Assembly: GCF_002847285.1 (NCBI RefSeq)
Contig: NZ_CP025407.1
Location: 4,806,501-4,870,500, forward strand
Source of the DNA: Streptomyces sp. CMB-StM0423
GTDB taxonomy: Bacteria; Actinomycetota; Actinomycetes; Streptomycetales; Streptomycetaceae
Direction of reading: 5' to 3'
DNA: 64,000 bases
This document shows, piece by piece, positions 6,493 through 14,813 of this stretch (position 1 is its first letter; each line of letters begins with the position of its first letter). The notes under the pieces were generated by a model that searched no databases, was not told the origin of the DNA, and worked only from the letters and a program-made list of their open reading frames with translations. The position numbers and the translations under genes were made by a program.

Positions 6493-8748
6493 ATGGACGA
6501 CAGCTCGCCCCTCGTCACCCAGCCCGCGCAGCCGGCCCAGCCGTCGGTGGGCTCGATCGCCGCCCGCCGCCCGCACCCGGTGGCCCCCGCCATGCAGCGC
6601 GCGGCCCAGCAGATCGACCCGGACATCGACGCCGACGCCGACGACTACGACGGCCAGGAGGCGGACGAGGAACTGCCCCAGGGCCGCTTCCTGGACCGCG
6701 AGCGAAGCTGGCTGGCGTTCAACGAACGGGTGCTGGAGCTGGCCGAGGACCCAGCCACCCCGCTGCTGGAGCGGGCGAACTTCCTGGCGATCTTCGCCAG
6801 CAACCTGGACGAGTTCTTCATGGTGCGCGTCGCCGGCCTCAAGCGCCGCATCGCCACCGGCGTCGCCACCCGCTCCGCCTCCGGGCTGCAGCCGCGCGAG
6901 GTGCTGGACCTGATCTGGAACCGTTCGCGCGAGCTGATGGCCAGGCACGCCGCCTGCTTCCAGCAGGACGTGCAGCCGGCGCTGGCGGACGAGGGCATCC
7001 AGTTGATCCGCTGGGCCGATCTGGGCGAGAAGGAGCAGGCCCGGCTCTTCACCCTCTTCCGGCAGCAGATCTACCCGGTGCTGACGCCGCTGGCGGTCGA
7101 CCCGGCACACCCGTTCCCGTACATATCGGGACTGTCCCTGAACCTCGCGGTCGTCGTCCGCAACCCCGTCAGCGGCCACCGGCACTTCGCCCGCGTCAAG
7201 GTGCCGCCGCTGCTGCCGCGGTTCCTGGAGACCGCCACGGTCGGCGGTGCGCAGCGGTTCGTACCGCTGGAGGACGTCATCGCGGCCCACCTCGAAGACC
7301 TCTTCCCGGGCATGGAGGTCCTCGCCCACCACACCTTCCGGGTCACGCGCAACGAGGACCTGGAGGTCGAGGAGGACGACGCGGAGAACCTGCTGAAGGC
7401 GCTGGAGAAGGAGCTGATGCGGCGCCGCTTCGGGCCGCCGGTGCGGCTGGAGGTGGAGGAGTCCATCGACCCGTACGTGCTGGACCTGCTGGTCCGCGAG
7501 CTGAAGATCTCCGAGGCCGAGGTCTATCCGCTGCCGGGACCGCTCGATCTCACCGGGCTCTTCGGCATCGCCGCGCAGGACCGGCCGGAGCTGAAGTACC
7601 CGAAGTTCGTCGCCGGCACGCACCGCGACCTCGCCGAGGTCGAGTCGGCCTCCGCTCCGGACATCTTCGCGGCGCTGCGCGAGCGCGACGTGCTGCTGCA
7701 CCACCCGTACGACAGCTTCTCCACCTCCGTCCAGGCGTTCCTGGAGCAGGCGGCGGCGGACCCGGACGTGCTGGCCATCAAGCAGACGCTGTACCGCACG
7801 TCGGGCGACTCGCCGATCGTCGACGCCCTCATCGACGCGGCGGAGAGCGGCAAGCAGGTGCTGGTGCTGGTGGAGCTGAAGGCGCGCTTCGACGAGCAGG
7901 CGAACATCAAGTGGGCGCGGAAGCTGGAGGAGGCGGGCTGCCATGTCGTGTACGGGCTCGTCGGGCTGAAGACGCACTGCAAGCTGTCGCTCGTCGTACG
8001 GCAGGAGGGCGAGACCCTGCGCCGCTACAGCCACGTCGGCACCGGCAACTACCACCCGAAGACCGCGCGGCTGTATGAGGACCTGGGCCTGCTGACCGCC
8101 GACCCGCAGGTGGGCGCGGACCTCTCCGACCTGTTCAACCGGCTCTCGGGTTACTCGCGGCGGGAGAACTACCGCCGGCTGCTGGTCGCGCCGACGTCGG
8201 TGCGCGAGGGGCTGGTCCACCGGATCCACCGCGAGATCACGCACCACCGGGCCGGGCAGCCCGCGTACGTCCGCATCAAGGTCAACTCGATTGTCGACGA
8301 GGCGGTCATCGACGCCTGCTACCGGGCGTCGGCGGCGGGCGTGCCGGTCGACATCTGGGTGCGCGGCATCTGCGCGGTCAGGCCCGGGGTGCCGGGGCTC
8401 TCGGAGAACATCCGGGTACGCAGCGTCCTGGGCCGGTTCCTGGAGCACTCCCGGGTCTTCGCCTTCGGCAACGGGGGCGAGCCGGAGGTGTGGTTCGGCA
8501 GCGCGGACATGATGCACCGCAACCTCGACCGGCGCATCGAGGCGCTGGTCCGGGTCGCAGACCCGGCGCACCGCGAGGCGCTGAACCGGCTGCTGGAGAC
8601 GGGCATGTCGGACACGGTCGACTCCTGGCGCCTCGACTCCAACGGCGACTGGACGCGCAACGCCGTGGACGACGCGGGGAACCGGCTGGCGAACGTACAG
8701 GAAATGCTCATCGACGCCCGGAGGCGCCGGCGTGTCATCGCCGCATGA
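6493..8748 (+). CDS. ppk: polyphosphate kinase 1
   Basis: Ppk reversibly polymerises the gamma-phosphate of ATP into inorganic polyphosphate. The 751-aa length matches actinobacterial PPK1. It has the N domain beginning RFLDRERSWLAFNERVLELA, FLAIFASNLDEFFMVRVAG, and the catalytic core with ALIDAAESGKQVLVLVELKARFDE, then SHVGTGNYHPKTARLYEDLG carrying the phosphorylated-histidine region, and later IWVRGICAVRPGVPG and FGSADMMHRNLDRRIE. The first 60 residues are an Ala/Pro/Asp-rich leader. ATG 6493 follows AATAGGGG. The next gene begins inside its last codons, so the CHAD protein is translationally coupled to it. Confidence 0.96.
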   Translation: MDDSSPLVTQPAQPAQPSVGSIAARRPHPVAPAMQRAAQQIDPDIDADADDYDGQEADEELPQGRFLDRERSWLAFNERVLELAEDPATPLLERANFLAIFASNLDEFFMVRVAGLKRRIATGVATRSASGLQPREVLDLIWNRSRELMARHAACFQQDVQPALADEGIQLIRWADLGEKEQARLFTLFRQQIYPVLTPLAVDPAHPFPYISGLSLNLAVVVRNPVSGHRHFARVKVPPLLPRFLETATVGGAQRFVPLEDVIAAHLEDLFPGMEVLAHHTFRVTRNEDLEVEEDDAENLLKALEKELMRRRFGPPVRLEVEESIDPYVLDLLVRELKISEAEVYPLPGPLDLTGLFGIAAQDRPELKYPKFVAGTHRDLAEVESASAPDIFAALRERDVLLHHPYDSFSTSVQAFLEQAAADPDVLAIKQTLYRTSGDSPIVDALIDAAESGKQVLVLVELKARFDEQANIKWARKLEEAGCHVVYGLVGLKTHCKLSLVVRQEGETLRRYSHVGTGNYHPKTARLYEDLGLLTADPQVGADLSDLFNRLSGYSRRENYRRLLVAPTSVREGLVHRIHREITHHRAGQPAYVRIKVNSIVDEAVIDACYRASAAGVPVDIWVRGICAVRPGVPGLSENIRVRSVLGRFLEHSRVFAFGNGGEPEVWFGSADMMHRNLDRRIEALVRVADPAHREALNRLLETGMSDTVDSWRLDSNGDWTRNAVDDAGNRLANVQEMLIDARRRRRVIAA

Positions 8749-9949
8749 GACATCCGTGACGGCCACGGCGGCGCCGGGCGGCGGCACGCTCGCCGCGGGC
8801 GAGGTGCTGGCCCGGTATCTGAGCACGCAGGCCACCGAGCTGCTCCGCGGCCTGCGGGACCTCCCGGCCCAGGAGACGGGCGCCGAGGCGGGCGCGGCGG
8901 CGGTCGCGGGCGCGGTCCACGACGCGGCGTTCCGCATCGCGGACGCGCTGGGCTGCTTCGGCCCGTTACTGGACCCGGAGTGGGCGGAGCGCCTGGAGGG
9001 CGAGCTGTACTGGCTGGGCACGACGGTGCTGCGCGAGCACGTGTACGCGGCGCGCCGGGACCGGCTGGTGACGGCGCTGCGGCGGCTGTCGGGGGAGGAC
9101 GACGCGGACCCCGCGGCCGACGGGACGGGACGGCGGAACGGGGTGGCGGAGGCGGTCGGCACGGGGTACGCGGGCGGCGCGGTGCCGGGGGCACGGTCCC
9201 GCGCCGGCGGCGAAGCCGCGGCCGGCGCCGGTTCCGGGCGGGTGACCGCCGCCGGTGGGCGGCGTACCGGGGTGGCCACCGCTGCCGCGGTCGGCGCGCC
9301 GCGGGCCGTGGGGGCGGCCCGGGCCGGGGCGCTGCTGGAGCGGCGGCTGGGGCTGGCGCGGAGCCGGGCGCACTCCGAGGCGCTGGATGCGCTGACGTCC
9401 GCGCGGTACCACGCGCTCGCCGACGCTGTCGCGATGCTCGTCTCCGACGCGCCGCTGACCGGCGCCGCCCGGCGGTCCGCCGCCGCGCTGCCCGAGCACC
9501 ACGACGAGCTGCGCCGCGTGCTGGCCGCCGCCGTCGCCGCGCTGCCGCTGGCCCGCGCCGGCCGCCCGTACAACGCCGCCGCCCTCGCCCGCGGGCTCGC
9601 CGCCCCCCGCGCACCCGCCGCCGACGACCGCGACGACGCCCCCTGGCGGCACGTCCACGCCCTCGTCCGCCGCGCCCGGCACGCCGCGGAGATCCTCGCA
9701 GCCTGCCCGCCCGGCACGGTCCCCGTACGCCCCGCGGGCCCGCCGCTGCCCGCGGCCGGCGCCGCGCTCGACCGCGACCGCGAGGCCGTCGAGGCCGCCG
9801 CGGCGGCCGCGGCCGCCGCCGCGACGCCGCGGATCGCCCCCGCCACCGCCTACGCCCTCGGCGTACTCCACGCCGACCAGCGCCACGAGGTGGAAGCCGC
9901 CCGCTTCACCTTCGGCAGGCTCTGGCAGACGAGAGGGGAGCAGGAGTGA
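8732..9949 (+). CDS. CHAD domain protein
   Basis: This 405-aa protein belongs to the CHAD family (conserved histidine alpha-helical domain), whose members bind polyphosphate. Family features are the early LARYLSTQATELLRGL helix, VHDAAFRIADALGCFGPLL and LYWLGTTVLREH (helical repeats with conserved His and Arg), then SARYHALADAVAML and WRHVHALVRRARHAAE. A low-complexity Ala/Gly insert occupies about residues 130-190. GTG 8732 has GGAGG nearby and overlaps the ppk end by 17 nt. The tight coupling to ppk supports a role in holding, localising or regulating polyphosphate (inference). Confidence 0.85.
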   Translation: MSSPHETSVTATAAPGGGTLAAGEVLARYLSTQATELLRGLRDLPAQETGAEAGAAAVAGAVHDAAFRIADALGCFGPLLDPEWAERLEGELYWLGTTVLREHVYAARRDRLVTALRRLSGEDDADPAADGTGRRNGVAEAVGTGYAGGAVPGARSRAGGEAAAGAGSGRVTAAGGRRTGVATAAAVGAPRAVGAARAGALLERRLGLARSRAHSEALDALTSARYHALADAVAMLVSDAPLTGAARRSAAALPEHHDELRRVLAAAVAALPLARAGRPYNAAALARGLAAPRAPAADDRDDAPWRHVHALVRRARHAAEILAACPPGTVPVRPAGPPLPAAGAALDRDREAVEAAAAAAAAAATPRIAPATAYALGVLHADQRHEVEAARFTFGRLWQTRGEQE

Positions 9950-10380
9950 AGGAGCACCCGACCCGCCCGATCCGCGCCGCGGGCTGCGTCCTGTGGCGTA
10001 CCGCACCCGACGTCCCCGGCGGGCTGGAGATCGCTCTCGTCCACCGCCCCAAGTACGACGACTGGTCCCACCCCAAGGGCAAGCTCAAGCACGGCGAGGA
10101 GCCCCTGGCGGCCGCGGTCCGCGAGGTCGCCGAGGAGACGGGCATGGCCTGCGAGCCCGGCGCCCCGCTGCCCACGACCCACTACCGGGTGGCGGACGGC
10201 CGCCCCAAGGAGGTCCGCTACTGGGCCGCGCGGGCGGCCGCGGGCGCGTTCGTCCCGAACCACGAGGTGGACCGCGTCGTCTGGCTCCCCCCGGCCGCGG
10301 CCCGCCGCCGACTGACCCAGGGCCACGACCGCGCCCTGGTCGACGCCCTCCTGGCCACCCTGCCCTCCGAGGCGGCCTGA
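9946..10380 (+). CDS. NUDIX hydrolase
   Basis: This 144-aa hydrolase cleaves nucleoside diphosphates linked to another moiety. The Nudix box G-x5-E-x7-REVAEETG is complete in the segment beginning GKLKHGEE (about residues 42-64). It starts at GTG 9946, overlapping the CHAD stop as GTGA with AGGAG upstream. The ppk-CHAD-NUDIX operon order suggests a substrate related to phosphoanhydrides, such as dinucleoside polyphosphates or oxidised nucleotides as in MutT1-type enzymes (inference). Confidence 0.9.
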   Translation: MKEHPTRPIRAAGCVLWRTAPDVPGGLEIALVHRPKYDDWSHPKGKLKHGEEPLAAAVREVAEETGMACEPGAPLPTTHYRVADGRPKEVRYWAARAAAGAFVPNHEVDRVVWLPPAAARRRLTQGHDRALVDALLATLPSEAA

Positions 10381-10404
10381 GGGACCGCGCCCGCCCCCGC
10401 GGGG

Positions 10405-10821
10405 CTACTGCGCCGCGTACTGTTCGGCGAACTCGCCCGTCGGCGCGATCGGCGTGATCACGTCGATGAGGATCCCGTTCGGGTCCGCGACGATGAAGTG
10501 CCGCTGCCCGAAGTCCTCGCTGCGCAGCTCCAGTTCGGGCCGCAGCCCCTCGCGGACGACGAGCCGCTCCCACTCCGCGTCCACGTCCGCGACCTCGAAG
10601 TTGAGCAGCAGCCCCCGCACGGCCGCCCGGTAGCCCTCGGGGACCGTGGGGTGCTCCGGGTCGAGGAGGGCCAGCTCGTACGCCGGGTCGCCGGGGCGGC
10701 GCAGGCTCACGTACCAGTCGGCCTCGAAGGTGACCTCGAAGCCCATCAGCCGGACGTAGAAGTCCCGGGACTCGGTCGGCCGGCTCGTGCCGATCACGGG
10801 ATAGAAACTGGTCAGCTCCAT
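10405..10821 (-). CDS. VOC family (glyoxalase/bleomycin-resistance-like) protein
   Basis: This 138-aa protein has the vicinal-oxygen-chelate fold: two beta-alpha-beta-beta-beta units, FYPVIGTSRPTESRDFYVRLMGFEV at the start and LLNFEVADVDAEWERL then GQRHFIVADPNGILIDVI near the end. The substrate cannot be read from sequence. It is transcribed divergently from a TetR gene with two identical operators between them, so it is probably the regulator's main target. It ends convergently with the NUDIX gene. Confidence 0.88.
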   Translation of the reverse strand: MELTSFYPVIGTSRPTESRDFYVRLMGFEVTFEADWYVSLRRPGDPAYELALLDPEHPTVPEGYRAAVRGLLLNFEVADVDAEWERLVVREGLRPELELRSEDFGQRHFIVADPNGILIDVITPIAPTGEFAEQYAAQ

Positions 10822-10838
10822 GGCCGACTCCTTTCGCG

Positions 10839-10880
10839 TACCATCGGTATGTCAAAACCGTAGTTCGCATACCATCGGTA
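10839..10880. promoter_or_regulatory. paired TetR operators between VOC and tetR genes
   Basis: TACCATCGGTA occurs at 10839-10849 and 10870-10880. Each copy is a TACC-atc-GGTA palindrome, 31 bp apart (three helical turns), and both are followed by the same GTCAAA-type tail. The position between the two divergent starts indicates autoregulation by the adjacent TetR protein. Confidence 0.7.
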
Positions 10881-10900
10881 CGTCAAATGGGGAGGTGCGC

Positions 10901-11533
10901 ATGACCGCGCGCGGCGGAGTCAGGGCGGAGCAGCGGGCGCAGACCAGGCGGGCGCTGCTGCGGGAGAGCCGGCGGCTGTTCGCGGGCCGCGGCTACGGGG
11001 CCGTGGGGCTGGCCGAGATCGTGCGCGCGTCCGGCGTGACGAAGGGCGCGCTGTACCACCACTTCGACGGCAAGGCGGACCTCTTCCGCGCCGTCCTGGA
11101 GGAGGTGCAGCAGGAGGTCGGCCGGCGGGTCGCGGCGGCCGCCGGGCGGCACCCGGACCCCTGGGAGCAACTGACGGCCGGCTGCCGCGAGTTCCTCACC
11201 GCGAGCACCGACCCCGAGCTGCAGCGGATCATGCTCGTCGACGGGCCCGCGGTGCTGGGGTGGAGCGAGTGGCGGGCCATGGACGAGGCGGCGTCCGCGC
11301 GGCATCTGACGGAGGCGCTGACGGAACTGGTCGACGCGGGGGTGGTGGTGCGGCAGCCGGTGGCGCCGCTGGCGCACCTGCTGTCGGGCGCGATGAACGA
11401 GGCGGCGCTGTGGCTGGCCGCCGACGCAGGCCCCGGTGATCTCGCCGACACCTGGGCGGCGTTGGCCCGGATGCTGGACTCGCTCCGTACTACTCCGGGC
11501 GCTCCGGCCGCTCCGCGCGCGTCAGGTGCGTGA
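10901..11533 (+). CDS. TetR family regulator
   Basis: This is a 210-aa repressor. The N-terminal HTH is complete: RRALLRESRRLFAGRGYGAVGLAEIVRASGVTKGALYHHFDGKADLF (about residues 15-61). The rest is the ligand-binding helical domain, with EWRAMDEAASARHL in the middle. ATG 10901 follows GGGGAGG. Its 3' end overlaps the YbjN gene on the other strand by 44 nt. Ligand unknown. Confidence 0.93.
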   Translation: MTARGGVRAEQRAQTRRALLRESRRLFAGRGYGAVGLAEIVRASGVTKGALYHHFDGKADLFRAVLEEVQQEVGRRVAAAAGRHPDPWEQLTAGCREFLTASTDPELQRIMLVDGPAVLGWSEWRAMDEAASARHLTEALTELVDAGVVVRQPVAPLAHLLSGAMNEAALWLAADAGPGDLADTWAALARMLDSLRTTPGAPAAPRASGA

Positions 11534-12023
11534 ACGCCTCCAGGTTGCGCGTCGACTCCCCGCGGGCGGTACGCCACGCGTACTCCTTGCGGATCGCCGT
11601 CGCGAACCCCAGCTCCAGCAGCCTGTTGAAGCTGCCGTCCGCCGTCTCCAGCACCGTGCCCAGCACCCGGTCCAGCTCCTCAGGCGACACCGCGGCCAGC
11701 GGCAGCCGTCCGACGAGGTAGATGTCGCCGAGCCGGTCGACGGCGAAACCCACCCCGTACAGCCGGGTGTTGCGCTCCAGCAGCCAGCGGTGGACGCCGG
11801 CCTCGTTCTCGTCGGGGTGGCGGATCACGAAGGCGTTCACCGACAGGGAGTGCCGGCCGACGATGAGCTGGCAGGTGGTCGACAGCTTCCGGGTGCCGGG
11901 CAGGGAGGCGACGTACGTGCCCGGGGCGGGCGACTCGTACTCGATCCCGGCCTCGCGGAGGGTGTCCTCGACGACCTTGCCCGCCGCGCCCGCGGCCGTG
12001 TCCGTGCTCGCTGCCTCAGCCAT
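11490..12023 (-). CDS. YbjN domain protein
   Basis: This 177-aa cytoplasmic protein is of the YbjN/sensory-transduction-like family, widespread next to mshA in actinomycetes. It has a typical alpha/beta pattern: KVVEDTLREAGIEYE, then LIVGRHSLSVNAFVIRHPDE, VHRWLLERNTRLYGVGFAVDRLGDIYLVGRLPLAAVSPEELDRVLGTVLE. Its ATG overlaps the mshA stop by 8 nt, so the two are cotranscribed and coupled. Molecular role unknown. Confidence 0.85.
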   Translation of the reverse strand: MAEAASTDTAAGAAGKVVEDTLREAGIEYESPAPGTYVASLPGTRKLSTTCQLIVGRHSLSVNAFVIRHPDENEAGVHRWLLERNTRLYGVGFAVDRLGDIYLVGRLPLAAVSPEELDRVLGTVLETADGSFNRLLELGFATAIRKEYAWRTARGESTRNLEAFTHLTRAERPERPE

Positions 12024-13359
12024 GCGGCGATCGTAGGCGAGGCTCTACGGCGTGGGGGTACCCGGCGATCGCCGCGGCGTACACGTCGGCCGTCGCACGG
12101 GCGGCGGCGTCCCAGCCGAAGCCCGCCGCGTGCCCGGCCGCCGCCGTGCCCATCCGGCCGGCCAGCGCCGTGTCGGCGGCGAGCCGCCCCAGTGCGCCGG
12201 CGAAGTCCGCCGGGTCGTGCCCGTCGACCAGCAGCCCCGTGACGCCGTCGCGCACCGCGACCGGCAGCCCGCCGACCGCCGCCGCCACCACCGGCGTCCC
12301 GCACGCCTGCGCCTCCAGCGCGACCAGCCCGAACGACTCGCTGTACGACGGCATCACCAGCACCGACGCCGCCCGGAACCAGCGGGCCAGCGCCTCCTGC
12401 GCCACCGGCGGCGTGAACCGTACGACGTCGGATATCCCCAGCTTCGCCGCCAGCTTCTGCAGCGCCGCCGGCCTGGCAAGACCGCTCCCGCTCGGCCCGC
12501 CCACCACCGGCACCACCAGCCGCTCGCGCAGCGCCGGCTCCCGCTCCAGGAGCAGCGCCACGGCGTGCAGCAGCACGTCGGGGGCCTTGAGCGGCTGTAT
12601 GCGGCCGGCGAACAGCGGCACGAAGGCGCCCTGCGGCAGCCCGAGCGCGGCGCGGGCCCGGGCGCGGGAGTCGCCGTGGCGGCCCGGACCCCCGGGGCGG
12701 AAGACGTCGAGGTTCACGCCGGGGCGCACGATGGCGACGCGGGCGGGGTCGGCGTCGTAGTGGTGGATCAGGTCGTGGGCCTCGTCGTCGGTGTTGGCGA
12801 TGAGCCGCTCCGCGGCCCGTACGACCTGGCTCTCGCCGATGACGCGGGCGGGCGGCTCGGCGCTGTCGCCGGTGGCGAGGGCGGCGTTCTTGACCTTGGC
12901 CATGGTGTGCATCGCGTGCACGAGCGGCACGCCCCAGCGCTCGGCGGCGAGCCAGCCGACCTGGCCGGAGAGCCAGTAGTGGGAGTGCACGAGGTCGTAG
13001 AAGCCGGGGCGGTGCCCGGCCTCGGCCTGCATCACGCCGTGGGTGAACGCGCAGAGCTGTGCGGGCAGATCCTCCTTGGCCAGCCCCTCGTACGGGCCGG
13101 CGTCCACGTGCCGTACGAGCACCCCTGGCGCCAGCTCGACGACCGGCGGGAGACCGGCGGTGGTGGCACGGGTGAAGACCTCCACCTCGACGCCGATCTC
13201 GGCGAGGCGGCGGGCCAGTTCGACGATGTAGACGTTCATGCCCCCGGCGTCGCCGGTGCCCGGCTGATGGAGGGGTGAGGTGTGCACGGAGAGCATGGCG
13301 ACGCGACGCGGCCGCCGGTGCCGCGCGAGCGCGCGGAGCCGGGACAGGTGGTGGCTCAC
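12016..13359 (-). CDS. mshA: D-inositol-3-phosphate glycosyltransferase
   Basis: MshA transfers GlcNAc from UDP-GlcNAc to 1-L-inositol-1-phosphate, the first step of mycothiol synthesis. The 447-aa GT-B enzyme shows VAMLSVHTSPLHQPGTGDAGGMNVYI (N-terminal Rossmann and inositol-phosphate site), VHSHYWLSGQVGW, HTMAKVKN, FAGRIQPLKAPDVL, and the C-terminal nucleotide-sugar motif MPSYSESFGLVALEAQACGTPVVAA with the ExxxxxE pair. GTG 13359 follows GAGGAGG. It heads an operon with the YbjN gene. Confidence 0.96.
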   Translation of the reverse strand: MSHHLSRLRALARHRRPRRVAMLSVHTSPLHQPGTGDAGGMNVYIVELARRLAEIGVEVEVFTRATTAGLPPVVELAPGVLVRHVDAGPYEGLAKEDLPAQLCAFTHGVMQAEAGHRPGFYDLVHSHYWLSGQVGWLAAERWGVPLVHAMHTMAKVKNAALATGDSAEPPARVIGESQVVRAAERLIANTDDEAHDLIHHYDADPARVAIVRPGVNLDVFRPGGPGRHGDSRARARAALGLPQGAFVPLFAGRIQPLKAPDVLLHAVALLLEREPALRERLVVPVVGGPSGSGLARPAALQKLAAKLGISDVVRFTPPVAQEALARWFRAASVLVMPSYSESFGLVALEAQACGTPVVAAAVGGLPVAVRDGVTGLLVDGHDPADFAGALGRLAADTALAGRMGTAAAGHAAGFGWDAAARATADVYAAAIAGYPHAVEPRLRSPHG

Positions 13360-13486
13360 GGCTGCTGTTTCCTCCTCGGAATCGCCGTCCTCCCCGCCGT
13401 CCTGGGAGGAACACCGGCGGCGGGGGGCTTCATTCCCGGGGTGGGTTCGGCGCGAGGGCCAAGGCCGCAGGGGTGCCCGGGGCGGG

Positions 13487-14338
13487 CTACGCCGCCCAGC
13501 CCCGCGGGGCCACCGCCGCCCAGGGGAGTGTCAGCTCGCCCTGGCGCCAGCGGCCCGGGCCGTCGGTCAGGGGCCAGTCCGCCGACAGGGCGTTCGCCGT
13601 ACGGATCCAGCGCTGCCGGGCGCCGAGCGGGGCGTACGGGGCCGCCGTCGACCAGGCACGGTCGAAGTCGCGCAGGAACGCGTGCACCGGCTCGCCCGGG
13701 ACGTTGCGGTGGATCAGCGCCTTCGGCAGCCGCTCCGCCAGGTCCGAGGGCGCGGCGAGGGTCGCCAGGTGGGCGGCGAAGGTGACGGTACGGGGGCCCT
13801 CGGGACCCAGCGCCACCCACACGTGCCGGCGGCCCGCCTCGTCGCACGTCCCCTCCACCAGCAGGCCGTCCGCGCCGAGCCGCGCCGTGAGCCGCGCCCA
13901 CGCCGCCGGGACCTCCTCCTCGCCGTACTGGCGCAGCACGTTGGCCGCCCGGATCAGTGCCGGGCGGGCGCCGCCGGGCAGCGGGACCTCGAAGCCGCCG
14001 CGGAGGAACGTCAGCCCTTCGCGGGCGTACGGACGCGCCGCGGCCACCCGCTCCGGGTCGATCTCCACGCCCGCGACCTCGGCCCGCGGGCAGGCGGTGC
14101 GCAGCCGCTCCAGCAGTTCGACGGCGGTCCAGGGGGCGGCGCCGTACCCGAGGTCGACGGCGACGGCCCGGCCCTCGGTGCGCGCGGTGCGGCGCAGGGC
14201 GGTGCCGTGGGCGGCGGCGATCCAGCGGTCCATGCGGCGCAGCCGGTTGGGGTTGGTCGTCCCCCGGGTCGCGGACCCCACGGGCCGCGCGGACCGCGCC
14301 GGGGGCGCGGCCTGACCGGGCCGCTGCTGGGACACCAT
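13487..14338 (-). CDS. class I SAM-dependent methyltransferase-like protein
   Basis: This 283-aa protein has a Rossmann methyltransferase core: AVDLGYGAAPWTAVELLERLR (SAM motif I), EVAGVEIDPERVAAARPY (acidic motif II) and ALIRAANVLRQYGEEEVPAAW (motif IV region). The C-terminal part (SADWPLTDGPGRWRQGELTLPW) is a conserved actinobacterial tail. It is upstream of and parallel to mshA. The start may be ATG 14338 or GTG 14335; no strong ribosome site is visible. An open frame continues upstream only through a 7-bp repeat and is not part of the protein. Substrate unknown. Confidence 0.8.
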   Translation of the reverse strand: MVSQQRPGQAAPPARSARPVGSATRGTTNPNRLRRMDRWIAAAHGTALRRTARTEGRAVAVDLGYGAAPWTAVELLERLRTACPRAEVAGVEIDPERVAAARPYAREGLTFLRGGFEVPLPGGARPALIRAANVLRQYGEEEVPAAWARLTARLGADGLLVEGTCDEAGRRHVWVALGPEGPRTVTFAAHLATLAAPSDLAERLPKALIHRNVPGEPVHAFLRDFDRAWSTAAPYAPLGARQRWIRTANALSADWPLTDGPGRWRQGELTLPWAAVAPRGWAA

Positions 14339-14459
14339 GCGTCCAGCGTACGAGCCCCCGACGACTTCCCGGCCGCGCGTGCGGGGCCGCGGCGGGTGGC
14401 TTCTTCGAGGGGGGTCGTGGACCCCGCGGGACCTTGCCGACCCCTGGGCGCGTTCCCAC

Positions 14460-14526
14460 CGGGTGCCGGGTGCCGGGTGCCGGGTGCCGGGTGCCGGGTG
14501 CCGGGTGCCGGGTGCCGGGTGCCGGG
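14460..14526. repeat. 7-bp tandem repeat GGTGCCG
   Basis: About nine and a half perfect head-to-tail copies of GGTGCCG lie between two leftward genes, some 120 bp upstream of the methyltransferase start. Such perfect copies imply recent slippage, so copy number should vary between strains. Confidence 0.9.
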
Positions 14527-14543
14527 CGCCCCGCCGCACCGCG

Positions 14544-14806
14544 TCAGCGCGGGATCCGTACGCCCGCCGCGCGCAGCTCCGTGATCAGTTCTCTGCGGTG
14601 CGGTGTGCGGAGTTGTGCCGCCTCGCCCGACCGCAGGTGGACGTCCACGCAGCCCTGCACCGGCCACGTCCCCGGCTGGTCCACCGCGCCCAGCAGCGCC
14701 GTCAGCGGGACGTCCAGCGCCGCGCCGTCCGCGCCGCGGAGGGCCAGCGCGGCCGGACCGGAACGGTGGGCTCTTCCGAGTGGCCGACGCTACCCGTGTG
14801 ACGCAT
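14544..14806 (-). pseudogene. frameshifted small conserved protein (about 85 aa)
   Basis: From 14764 down to the stop at 14544 one frame reads like real protein: ALALRGADGAALDVPL, GTWPVQGCVDVHLRSGE, QLRTPHRRELITELRAAGV. That frame has no ATG or GTG before its middle and is closed by TAG at 14792-14790. A second frame opens with ATG 14806 (MRHTGSVGHSEEPTVPV) and would join it with a one-base shift near 14755. I read this as a small gene broken by a frameshift or a sequencing error. The gene lies after the MFS gene on the same strand. Function unknown. Confidence 0.45.
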
Positions 14807-14813
14807 GGGGCTG

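Noticed and set aside
6301..9846. A 1181-codon open frame on the minus strand
   Set aside because: It is entirely antisense to ppk and the CHAD gene, whose protein motifs are complete; the antisense frame is a by-product of high GC.
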